Shown here: in pieces, positions 1 to 6,384 of the stretch
How the letters are laid out: each line of letters begins with the position of its first letter
How positions within the stretch are numbered: the first letter of the stretch is position 1
From: an uncultured Selenomonas sp.
GTDB lineage: Bacteria; Bacillota; Negativicutes; Selenomonadales; Selenomonadaceae
Assembly: GCA_938045435.1 (NCBI GenBank)
Contig: CALIBA010000276.1
Span: 1 to 9,693 of the forward strand
Length of the DNA stretch: 9,693 bases
Direction of reading: 5' to 3'
Position numbers and translations under genes: made by a program
The notes under the pieces: generated by a model
Seen by the model: only the letters and a program-made list of their open reading frames with translations
Told to the model about the DNA's origin: nothing
The model's database searches: none

Positions 1-125
1 AGCGCACGAAACGCCTCAACGTGAAAAGTTTTAACGAAGCTGCCGCGCGCATCTTCACGTACGACAGGCCGAAGGAGCAAACATCCCTTGAGTCTCGTCT
101 CCTGTACTTGGAACAAAGTACTCAT
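1..125 (-). CDS. RmlC-like dTDP-4-dehydrorhamnose 3,5-epimerase family protein, N-terminal part (cut by left edge)
   Basis: Reading the minus strand from an ATG at 125-123 gives 41 codons, open to the window edge. They have the look of an RmlC/RfbC N-terminus: a short strand, then ETRLKGCLLLRP, a few residues, and D-A-RGSFVKTFH. RmlC enzymes typically begin with T-x-L-x-G-(V/C)-x-(L/I)-x-P followed by D-x-RG-x-F. Such cupin enzymes epimerise dTDP-4-keto-6-deoxyglucose on the way to dTDP-rhamnose, or act as related sugar epimerases or isomerases. The catalytic His and Tyr lie beyond the window, so the exact reaction is open. The gene follows the HD-protein stop by four bases, and that stop (TGA) lies within the purine run GTGAGGAG. 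This run abuts the ATG, whereas a TTG at 116-114 sits nine bases from GAGGAG and could be the real start. The family call is fairly sure, the specific enzyme is not. Confidence 0.72.
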   Translation of the reverse strand, partial: MSTLFQVQETRLKGCLLLRPVVREDARGSFVKTFHVEAFRA

Positions 126-129
126 CTCC

Positions 130-726
130 TCACAGAGTAACAGATGTACACAAACCCAGCACCGATTCCACGCTCTTGCCCATCCTTTGCTCTACCTCTG
201 CCTTCATTTCAAAAAGGCGTCTCCAGCGGGGTACAGAAGTATGATCCACACCATAGCGCAGCATAATGTCTATCATGCGCCGCTCAATAGCTACGATCCC
301 TTCCCCCGTCGCCATCGCATCACAAAGCTGAATGAGGCGGTCATATAGTGTATAATGCGCCCGACGAAGAAATTGATCCAAAAAATCATAATCCTCAGCA
401 GCGAGATCCCACCCGCTGTTTACCGCGGTAATATCTTGAACGGGAAACGAATGGGTCAGACAGATCCGCGCTGCCTCAGCATCGCCCTCTGCCATGAGAA
501 AACGATAACCGTAGATAGCGTGATTCATCCCCATCTCACCGAAACGGCGACCGATGTCATGAAGGCTGCCAAACACAAAGGCACGCTCTGAATCGAGCTC
601 ATCCATATATAGTGCCAGCTGCTGTGCGGCTTTTCCAACATAGCGCGAATGCGCAATCCAACCACCGGGATTGAGACTGCTCGCCTCGCTTAAATAGTCC
701 TCCACCTGTGTGGGCAGAATGTTCAA
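130..726 (-). CDS. HD-domain metal-dependent hydrolase-like protein
   Basis: This 198-residue protein carries the spaced motif of the HD superfamily: H26 (in AHSRYV), the H56-D57 doublet (in SLHDIGRR), H69 and H92 as possible further ligands, and D136 (in QLCDAM). HD proteins bind one or two divalent metals and usually hydrolyse phosphoesters, often of nucleotides. It has no signal peptide or membrane segment, so it should be cytoplasmic. The start is TTG at 726-724: an in-frame TAA lies just upstream, no ATG or GTG intervenes, and AAGGAGGGG sits seven bases before the TTG. It lies between an FkbM methyltransferase and an RmlC-like gene in the same orientation. Its substrate cannot be read from the sequence. 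Removal of phosphate from a sugar or nucleotide by-product of the pathway would fit the context, but that is inference. Confidence 0.83.
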   Translation of the reverse strand: MNILPTQVEDYLSEASSLNPGGWIAHSRYVGKAAQQLALYMDELDSERAFVFGSLHDIGRRFGEMGMNHAIYGYRFLMAEGDAEAARICLTHSFPVQDITAVNSGWDLAAEDYDFLDQFLRRAHYTLYDRLIQLCDAMATGEGIVAIERRMIDIMLRYGVDHTSVPRWRRLFEMKAEVEQRMGKSVESVLGLCTSVTL

Positions 727-731
727 ACGCG

Positions 732-740
732 CCCCTCCTT
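732..740 (-). promoter_or_regulatory. Ribosome-binding site that fixes a TTG start (HD protein)
   Basis: The minus strand reads AAGGAGGGG here, with the AGGAGG core ending seven bases before TTG at 726-724. An in-frame TAA overlaps this site, which rules out any longer version of the HD protein. The 59-base gap after the upstream FkbM gene holds nothing else convincing. Confidence 0.7.
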
Positions 741-785
741 ACTATGCAGTGACAGCGAAAAGACGGCACCGTTTATTCCTGTGTC

Positions 786-1850
786 TCAAATTGCATAAAA
801 CACAGATTCTCCACTCGTGACACTGTGATGACGGAAATAGAACTGGTATCCATGGTAAAACGAACGGATGAGCAGAGGGATACGAATATAATCTTCTAGA
901 CTATGGTAAACACATATCGCCAGCCTTGGATGATGCTGGCGGATCATCTGCTCTGCACCGAGCAACGCATTGTACTCGGCGCCTTCAATATCCATTTTGA
1001 TGAATGTCGCCGGTTCCTTCAACATCTCATCCAGAGGCACAGAAGTAATCATATTCCCCTGTGTATCAGCAGCACCTAAGCGCGAAGCCGAAGGCGTTGC
1101 CGCATTCCCACAAAAGGAAAGCTGTTTTTTCTCATTCCATAGTGCATAGGGATAAAGTGTCACCTGCGAAAAAGCATGATACTTTTCCTTTAGCAGCTGG
1201 TAGCTTTGTGCATCTGGTTCAAAGGCATGCACATGAATCTGTGGGTTTATTGCGAGTGCCTTATCTATCTCCTCGCCGCCACATACGCCTGCATCAACAA
1301 ACACCTCTCCATCTCTGATCGTTGGGATCACATCGTTGGCAAAATATTGATTCGTCTGTACAAGAGAAAAATCAACAGGACGGCCAAGCTGCATATTCTC
1401 GACCAAACGGTGATATAAAAAACGTGACTTCTCATCAGCAAACATCGCAGTAATCTCAGCCGTCTCTGCCTCATGCTCCTTAAAGTAACGCACCGCATCC
1501 AGCTGTACTGCCGAACAAATCTCGGCTTTGACCGCCTGCTCTTCAAGCTGTGATATAATTTGCAGCAAGTTTATGCCGGTCGCTCCGATAATGATGGCAA
1601 GCGGCTTTCCCTCAAGATAATAACGTGCACTGAGAGAAAATACTTCTTGTGCAGAGACGATTGTCCCGTCCCGTCCGATTTTTCTGCCCTGCGTAGCCGC
1701 GACATTATCACACCAATAAAGAGGCTCTTGTAGTTGCTTGCGTTCCACGCAGTATTTTTGATAAAACGCCTGTGCGATGCGGCCTGTCCCCCACAGCACA
1801 TAGTCAGTCTCGCGCAAATGAGCAAAGTAATCTTTGTTTTCGTTATGCAA
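786..1850 (-). CDS. FkbM family methyltransferase with N-terminal Rossmann-like domain
   Basis: This 354-residue protein has two parts. Residues 15-130 form a nucleotide-binding-like fold that opens with YVLWGTGRIAQAFY (G21-T-G-R) and may bind a cofactor or a nucleotide sugar. Residues about 170-354 match FkbM SAM-dependent methyltransferases: motif I VDAGVCGGEE (185-194), FEPD (210-213, the acidic end of the SAM-ribose strand), and the family signature IKMDIEGAE (284-292), followed by RLAICVYH. FkbM enzymes O-methylate hydroxyls of sugars and macrolides. The start is TTG at 1850-1848, with GGGGGAGAG upstream at 1859-1867. An in-frame TGA at 1880-1878 leaves no ATG or GTG before it. The start lies inside the end of the radical SAM stub, overlapping by eight bases, so the two are probably translationally coupled. 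It has the same architecture as the gene at 5227-6384. The methyl acceptor is unknown, probably a hydroxyl on the glycan made by this locus. Confidence 0.87.
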   Translation of the reverse strand: MHNENKDYFAHLRETDYVLWGTGRIAQAFYQKYCVERKQLQEPLYWCDNVAATQGRKIGRDGTIVSAQEVFSLSARYYLEGKPLAIIIGATGINLLQIISQLEEQAVKAEICSAVQLDAVRYFKEHEAETAEITAMFADEKSRFLYHRLVENMQLGRPVDFSLVQTNQYFANDVIPTIRDGEVFVDAGVCGGEEIDKALAINPQIHVHAFEPDAQSYQLLKEKYHAFSQVTLYPYALWNEKKQLSFCGNAATPSASRLGAADTQGNMITSVPLDEMLKEPATFIKMDIEGAEYNALLGAEQMIRQHHPRLAICVYHSLEDYIRIPLLIRSFYHGYQFYFRHHSVTSGESVFYAI

Positions 1851-2097
1851 TCTGCTGTCTCTCCCCCACCGGATGAATCAGATCCAGAATATTAATGACA
1901 TTCTTAACATCTGGATATTCGGCCTGAATTTGCTTTTCGATGGTCGTCACATAGGGATGAATACAATAACTGCATTTGAAATTACAGGCATAAATAGGAA
2001 ACATCGCAATCGCATATGGTGTATCAAGAGGTATAACCTCTGCCAATCTCCTGCGTCTCCCATTGACTGCCTGCCCATCGATCCTTCTAGCTCCCAT
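1843..2097 (-). pseudogene. Truncated radical SAM protein (N-terminal stub keeping the CxxxCxxC motif)
   Basis: From ATG at 2097-2095, 84 codons are read. Residues 1-47 align without gaps to the start of the neighbouring full-length gene at 2109-3122: both have RIDGQ near residue 5, the PLDTP box (23-27), and the radical SAM cysteines at 38, 42 and 45 followed by I-H. After residue 48 the similarity ends. The remaining 35 or so residues contain no GxGEP motif, no TIM-barrel strands and no SPASM cysteines. A radical SAM enzyme needs about 200 residues of barrel, so this product should not be active alone. It is most simply a paralog cut down by an internal deletion or recombination. The reading frame is intact, it keeps a ribosome-binding site (GGGGAA at 2104-2109, overlapping the upstream TAG), and its end carries the signals for the next gene. 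A retained small protein role therefore cannot be excluded. A longer reading from 2196 overlaps the upstream gene and was not used. Confidence 0.68.
1859..1867 (-). promoter_or_regulatory. Ribosome-binding site within the radical SAM stub, fixing a TTG start (FkbM)
   Basis: GGGGGAGAG on the minus strand ends eight bases before the TTG at 1850. It lies inside the coding tail of the upstream stub, so translation of that stub passes over the site, as expected for coupled genes. Confidence 0.5.
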
Positions 2098-2108
2098 ATC
2101 ATCTTCCC

Positions 2109-3122
2109 CTATCGTACGACGCCGCGCTCTAAAATCGCTTCGGCATCCCCATCTAGGACATCCTCTGCAAACATTGCATATTGATACTGTCTGCATTTTG
2201 CGCAGACTGGATATGCTTCTTTTTTAAACAGAAGCTGCGCCCTCCGAAAAGTCTCTGATTTCTTCCCCTGCCATATCTCACGCATGCTTTCCTTCGCCAA
2301 ATCTCCCAGTATATATGGTGTTTCCATAGAGCAGCATGGAACGACCATGCCGTCTGGATTGAGCTGCATCATATAGAATGGCTGCGGACAAACCCGTGCG
2401 GCGCTAACCTGCGCCCCATTTTGCGTCATTTCCGAAGCGCCTCCTGAGAGTTTGTCATAATCAATCTGTGAAACAGCCGGGATCAAATGCTCAATAGCGA
2501 TAAAATCGGAAATATCACCGAAAATCTCTAAGAAGCGCTCCTCCTCACCAGGTCCAAGTGCACAGTCGATGATCTTCACATAAATCTGCGTATCTCCGCG
2601 GTGTTCGTAGAAGTATCGAATATGATCCACGAGCTCGGCAAAGACACCGCTACGTTTTGTGTAGGCATACGCCGCATCATTGAGTCCTTGGATGGAGATA
2701 CGTATACGTCCCAGCTTTGCAGTGACAAGATCTTGTATCATAGCATGGCTGAGCGCCAATCCATTCGTCACAATATCTATGGTTTCAGCGACTTCTTTTT
2801 CCCGTGCATAGGCCACCATATCGGTAATATGCGGGTGCAGCAGCGGTTCACCGGTGCCTGCAAAACGCAGCATCTTCAGCGGACGGGGGAACTCTGTCAG
2901 ACCATCAATACATTTTTTGTAAAGAGCATCGTCCAACATGACTTTTCCGGCAACGAACCCCCGCTCAGCAGGAGGAACAGAGTGGATACAGTATGCGCAC
3001 GCAAGATTACATCCATACACAGGAAAAATCTGTACAGAAAACGGTGTATCAAGCGGCAGCGCGTCGGCGAGACGCATGCGTTTCCCGCCAGGGGTCTGTC
3101 CGTCGATCCGCTGCGCTTTCAT
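2109..3122 (-). CDS. Radical SAM/SPASM-type protein (paralog 3 of the array)
   Basis: This 337-residue protein has the radical SAM cluster motif CNLACAYC (C38, C42, C45), which binds the [4Fe-4S] cluster that cleaves S-adenosylmethionine, and GTGEP (89-93), the SAM-amino-group contact. The later text DIVTNGL and ISIQGL matches barrel strands of the family. The C-terminus is SPASM-like: C245 (VCPQPFY), C263-C264 (VVPCC), then C307 and C310 (CAKC), likely ligands of an auxiliary cluster. SPASM enzymes modify peptides, and some act on sugars or aminocyclitols. No candidate peptide lies nearby, and the glycan genes around it favour a sugar or glycoconjugate substrate, which is inference. Its ATG overlaps the TGA of the preceding gene in an ATGA (3119-3122), so the two are translationally coupled and probably made in similar amounts. 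Confidence 0.88.
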   Translation of the reverse strand: MKAQRIDGQTPGGKRMRLADALPLDTPFSVQIFPVYGCNLACAYCIHSVPPAERGFVAGKVMLDDALYKKCIDGLTEFPRPLKMLRFAGTGEPLLHPHITDMVAYAREKEVAETIDIVTNGLALSHAMIQDLVTAKLGRIRISIQGLNDAAYAYTKRSGVFAELVDHIRYFYEHRGDTQIYVKIIDCALGPGEEERFLEIFGDISDFIAIEHLIPAVSQIDYDKLSGGASEMTQNGAQVSAARVCPQPFYMMQLNPDGMVVPCCSMETPYILGDLAKESMREIWQGKKSETFRRAQLLFKKEAYPVCAKCRQYQYAMFAEDVLDGDAEAILERGVVR

Positions 3123-4138
3123 CGCGTGCCGCCTTTAAGACGCGCCAAGATTTCCTCGGCATAGTCGTCTAAATGATCCTCAGGATGTGCCACATCATTG
3201 GGTGCACAACAATTTGCGCACCGTTTGTTCTCACTACGGCGTCCTTCGAGCTGCATGCGCCAGAAATCATGTATTTGGGGACTGTTCCACATATCAAGGA
3301 TTCTCCCCTCATGCACATTTCCCAGCACAATGGGCTTATAGATCGTATCACATGGCTCTACATCCCCATTGGGAAAGACCCCCAGCATATAAAAAGCAAG
3401 CGGGCACACTTGGTAAATACGATCGGTCTTAACCCCATAGCGATCGCTTTCGATTTTCATATCCTTTGTCATTTCGACGCCGTCATAGGCCGGCAGCATA
3501 TGCTCTATATACATACGATCTGTGCAGTCGCCGAACAACTGATAGAACTTTTCATCCTCACCTTCATCCAGTGCAACGTCCATAACCTTTAGGAATAGGT
3601 TTGTTGTCTTTTTATGTGCATAAAAGTAACGAACATTGTCTACAAACACATCAAAATCAACTTTTGCCTGACATATTTCCTCATACTTCTTAGAGGAAAG
3701 TCCCTGCAGAGATATACGAAGTGTATCGAGTCCCGCATCAATCAAGGCATCGGCCATCGACGGCGTGAGTTTTGAGGCATTCGATATGATCTCCACACGT
3801 TCGGCAACCCCCTTTTCCTTGGCAAGCCGCACCATATCGGCAATATGAGGATTGAGCAGCGGCTCCCCCTGTCCTGTGAGCGAAAGCATTTTTAGCTTCT
3901 GTGGAAACTCTGCAAGTTGTTCTATCGTCTTTTCATAAGTATCCATGGTCATATGCTCAGGAGAGAAATCATATTTTTTCTTCATTGTAGCAAGCCCGAG
4001 CGAATGCCCGCAATAGGCACACTTAAAATTACAGAACGTCGTTGGAAAGACGAATGCACTGTATGGTGTATCAAGGGGTAAGACGTGTGCAAGCTGAACG
4101 CGCTGCGTTCCATAAATCGGCTTAATCTCTGATGCCAT
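3119..4138 (-). CDS. Radical SAM/SPASM-type protein (paralog 2 of the array)
   Basis: From ATG at 4138-4136 this is a 339-residue radical SAM protein. It has CNFKCAYC (C36, C40, C43), GQGEP (89-93), ISNAS and ISLQGL barrel segments, and a SPASM-like end with C245 (VCPLAFY), C263 (EPC), C307, C310 and C311 (CANCC). The cysteines at 245, 263, 307 and 310 fall at exactly the residue numbers found in the next gene, and the text FPNGDVEPC and LGNVHEG-L-MW is typical of SPASM ends. An open frame continues up to 4267, but those 43 extra residues overlay the end of the preceding gene and match nothing in the paralogs. The internal ATG gives the same N-terminus (EIKP-Y-T-R) as the paralog at 4158-5189, and it was chosen for that reason. 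The ribosome-binding site (GGGGA, 11 bases away) is weak, so coupling to the upstream gene is likely. The substrate is unknown. Confidence 0.87.
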   Translation of the reverse strand: MASEIKPIYGTQRVQLAHVLPLDTPYSAFVFPTTFCNFKCAYCGHSLGLATMKKKYDFSPEHMTMDTYEKTIEQLAEFPQKLKMLSLTGQGEPLLNPHIADMVRLAKEKGVAERVEIISNASKLTPSMADALIDAGLDTLRISLQGLSSKKYEEICQAKVDFDVFVDNVRYFYAHKKTTNLFLKVMDVALDEGEDEKFYQLFGDCTDRMYIEHMLPAYDGVEMTKDMKIESDRYGVKTDRIYQVCPLAFYMLGVFPNGDVEPCDTIYKPIVLGNVHEGRILDMWNSPQIHDFWRMQLEGRRSENKRCANCCAPNDVAHPEDHLDDYAEEILARLKGGTR

Positions 4139-4157
4139 TTGATCTATTTCCCCATCC

Positions 4158-5189
4158 TTATTTCTCTTCAAAGAGCGGCAGTAAACGCTCTGCATCATCA
4201 TCCAGTTGTTCCATCGGATTGTTGATTGCATTAAAGCAGGTACAGGTCTTGCATTCCGGAATATCATCTTTTTCTTTTCTCAGCATCTTGCGAAGAAATG
4301 CCCTGCGCCTGCTTCCGTTCCAGATCTCAAGCAATGTATTTTTTTTTGCATTTCCCATGGAGAGCCCTTTACCAAGTCCTGGTACAGGACACGGAAAAAT
4401 ATCCCCTTCACAGCCAATCTGCATGAAATAAAATGACTGTGCACAGACCTTACGGTTCACATCCAGTTCTTCCCCGTAAAAGTTTTTGGTGCCATCGACG
4501 ATCTCACGCAGCCCATCCATCTGCTGTTGCATCACAATCAAATGCTCAATATAGATACGGTCGGCATAGGGTCCAAAAATCTGAAAAAACTTCTCCTCAT
4601 TCTCCTTTGTCTTGAGCGTTGCGTCAATCGCTTTGATATAGATTTGTACGGCGCCCTTATGCTCATAGAGATACTTCAAGTTCTCCAAATAGGCATCGAA
4701 ATCAATGGGAATGCCGCACGTTTCTTGATACCCTTCTGAATCCAACCCCTGTACAGAAATATTGATATTTGTGATGCCGGCAGCAACAAGTGCGCTGCTT
4801 TTTTCAGGGGTAAGCAGGAGTCCATTCGTGATGATCTCCACACGATCCGCAATTTTGGCATCGACCGCCATGCGGACAAGCTCCGGCAAGCGTGGATTCA
4901 TCAGCGGCTCTCCAAGTCCTGAGAATACGATGCGCTTGATTCCGCCGCGCGGAAACTCCTGCAGCTCTTTGATGATTTTCTTGTAAAACTCGAAATCCAT
5001 ATGCTGCATACGGTGCCCAAGTGCACGAAATTCACCATCTACCTCATCTCTCGTAGAGTGTATACAGTAAAAACATTTGAAATTACAATACTTTGTCTGT
5101 TCGATATAGACGGTAAATGGATGTGCAAGAGGAATAATTTCCGATAGCTTTTTTCTTTTTGTGTCGTAGTTCGGTTTAATCTCTGCCAT
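4158..5189 (-). CDS. Radical SAM/SPASM-type protein (paralog 1 of the array)
   Basis: This 343-residue protein opens the radical SAM run. It has CNFKCFYC (C35, C39, C42), GLGEP (91-95), EIITNGL and ISVQGL, and a C-terminal cysteine set of C249, C260, C267, C313, C316 and C318. This is richer than in its two neighbours and could hold the auxiliary cluster differently. It is the most divergent of the three: the PLDTP box before the cluster motif reads PLAHP here. The ATG at 5189-5187 has AGGAG six bases upstream (5196-5200), so the start is well supported. A small inverted repeat lies just before that site. Proteins of this size and form are full-length single-domain SPASM or twitch enzymes, expected in the cytoplasm of an anaerobe. 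Function within glycan or glycoconjugate modification is inferred from the neighbours only. Confidence 0.88.
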   Translation of the reverse strand: MAEIKPNYDTKRKKLSEIIPLAHPFTVYIEQTKYCNFKCFYCIHSTRDEVDGEFRALGHRMQHMDFEFYKKIIKELQEFPRGGIKRIVFSGLGEPLMNPRLPELVRMAVDAKIADRVEIITNGLLLTPEKSSALVAAGITNINISVQGLDSEGYQETCGIPIDFDAYLENLKYLYEHKGAVQIYIKAIDATLKTKENEEKFFQIFGPYADRIYIEHLIVMQQQMDGLREIVDGTKNFYGEELDVNRKVCAQSFYFMQIGCEGDIFPCPVPGLGKGLSMGNAKKNTLLEIWNGSRRRAFLRKMLRKEKDDIPECKTCTCFNAINNPMEQLDDDAERLLPLFEEK

Positions 5190-5203
5190 ATTGCTCTCCT
5201 AAC

Positions 5204-5219
5204 GGCGGCTCCTTCCGCC
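5204..5219 (-). promoter_or_regulatory. Short inverted repeat in the leader of the radical SAM run
   Basis: On the minus strand GGCGG, a six-base spacer AAGGAG, and CCGCC form a perfect five-base-pair stem in the 37-base gap between the FkbM gene and the first radical SAM gene. The spacer itself resembles a ribosome-binding site, and the real one (AGGAG) follows four bases after the stem. No T-run follows, so it is not a standard terminator. It may stabilise the mRNA or tune translation of the array, or be chance. Confidence 0.3.
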
Positions 5220-5226
5220 TGTTCAT

Positions 5227-6384
5227 TTATGGAAACGCATACACAACCGTTTCCAATCCCATATACTGATAGTTCCGGATATATAGCCGATATCCTGCAT
5301 AGAGTTCCTTAATTTGTTGCGGAATTTCAAAGAGATGAGAAATATCATGATAAACGCAGATCGCCAGCTGAGGCCGATGCGTACGGATGGTTTCAGCCGC
5401 ACCTTGAAGTGCCTTCGGCTCCATGCCTTCTATATCCATTTTAATGAACGTCGGCGCAAAGCCGTGCAGCACTGCATCAATCGGCACGCAAGGCAGGACA
5501 TCCGTGCCGGCTGCATCGGCCTTTGCTGCAGAGCGTCCATCGGTAACGGCAGTAAAATGCAGTTTTTCGTAGCGATCTGATACACCAAGCGGCAGGATGT
5601 GCGCCGTACGGATGGATGGATGTTTCTGAAGGTCTGCGTGAATGCGTGCGCAGAGATCTTCCTGCGGCTCAAAAGCAGCATAAGCTTCGATCTGCTTTCC
5701 ATGGTACAGCAAACTGCGCAAAGTGTCTCCATCATAAGCACCGCAGTCAATAAAGCGGCGATAGTCCGCCTGTTCATTTGGAATATCTGCTGCTAAATAT
5801 TGTTCTTCTAGCGGAAGCGGCATGGGAAACATCGTTACATCATGTGCATGATAGGCCGTCAAACATGTAAGAAGAAAATTGCGCTCTTCCTCTGAGGAAA
5901 AAAACGCATAAGCGGCTCGTATTTTCTCCTCGTCTCGGATAAGATGCACGGGGTCATAGCTGCCGATGAACATATGCGCCAAAAACGCACGACTTTCAAG
6001 TACCTGCCAATTGATCTCATGCAGTGCATAGACATGAACGAATCCATACTCCTTCAGCATATGCCGAATGGCATTGTCCTGTGTACGACCAAAAAGCCCC
6101 GCGAGGATCACTACAGCACTTTGATGATACGGTTCCAATACCATGTCATCTGCGGCATATACGGGAACCGGCAAATTGCGTTTTCCCACATCTCGGTCAA
6201 TAAAACCGATCGGCTGAATCTCGTTTTGAAGCAGGCAATCATAGAGCTTTTTCCCAAGATTGCCCGCACCATAGAGAAAAATATCTCGTCCCTGAAAATC
6301 TGAGAACCCCTTTGTCACTGGAATGGTGTGCAAGGCATGAAAAAAGTTTTCAAGACGCTCCTCACAGTCGTTTGCTCGCATCAT
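5227..6384 (-). CDS. FkbM family methyltransferase with N-terminal Rossmann-like domain
   Basis: From ATG at 6384 this is a 385-residue protein. Residues 34-150 hold a Rossmann-like domain beginning FLYGAGNLGKKLYD (glycines 39, 41, 44) followed by PIGFIDRD, the pattern of NAD- or nucleotide-sugar-binding folds. Residues about 195-385 are FkbM methyltransferase: DCGAYDGDT (213-221, SAM motif I), FEPQ (238-241), IKMDIEGME (314-322) and QLAICVYHD. It shares its layout and its IKMDIEG box with the gene at 786-1850, and both end in a Tyr-rich strand pattern. The ATG overlaps the stop of the upstream glycosyltransferase as ATGA, with GAGGAA at 6388-6393. A second ATG three bases later (6381) is equally possible. 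The open frame runs back to 6459, but those 25 residues lie over the upstream gene and lack a reason to be used. Likely role: O-methylation of a sugar hydroxyl. The acceptor is unknown. Confidence 0.87.
   Translation of the reverse strand: MMRANDCEERLENFFHALHTIPVTKGFSDFQGRDIFLYGAGNLGKKLYDCLLQNEIQPIGFIDRDVGKRNLPVPVYAADDMVLEPYHQSAVVILAGLFGRTQDNAIRHMLKEYGFVHVYALHEINWQVLESRAFLAHMFIGSYDPVHLIRDEEKIRAAYAFFSSEEERNFLLTCLTAYHAHDVTMFPMPLPLEEQYLAADIPNEQADYRRFIDCGAYDGDTLRSLLYHGKQIEAYAAFEPQEDLCARIHADLQKHPSIRTAHILPLGVSDRYEKLHFTAVTDGRSAAKADAAGTDVLPCVPIDAVLHGFAPTFIKMDIEGMEPKALQGAAETIRTHRPQLAICVYHDISHLFEIPQQIKELYAGYRLYIRNYQYMGLETVVYAFP

Noticed and set aside
3..140. Plus-strand open frame of 45 codons reaching the left edge, ending in TAA at 138-140
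   Set aside because: It lies opposite the minus-strand RmlC-like start, which has recognisable family motifs, a ribosome-binding site and operon spacing. The plus-strand product matches nothing I recognise.
727..785. Possible terminator between the FkbM and HD genes, around a short ACGG/CCGT inverted repeat followed by TTTT
   Set aside because: The stem is four base pairs with a two-base loop, too weak for a terminator, and the operon plainly continues.
1843..2097. The stub as a RiPP precursor peptide for the neighbouring radical SAM enzymes
   Set aside because: Its first half is the N-terminus of a radical SAM enzyme itself, not a leader peptide, and the tail shows no repeated core or Gly-Gly-type cleavage site.
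2098..2196. Longer start (2196) for the radical SAM stub
   Set aside because: The extra 33 residues are the out-of-frame reading of the upstream gene's cysteine-rich end. The ATG at 2097 matches the N-termini of the paralogs.
2601..3164. Plus-strand open frame of 187 codons opposite a radical SAM gene
   Set aside because: It is antisense to a clearly conserved enzyme, has no family motif, and its composition is that of a complementary shadow.
4139..4267. N-terminal extension of the radical SAM gene that ends at 3119
   Set aside because: The 43 residues overlay the end of the upstream gene and are absent from the paralogs. The ATG at 4138 gives a matching N-terminus.
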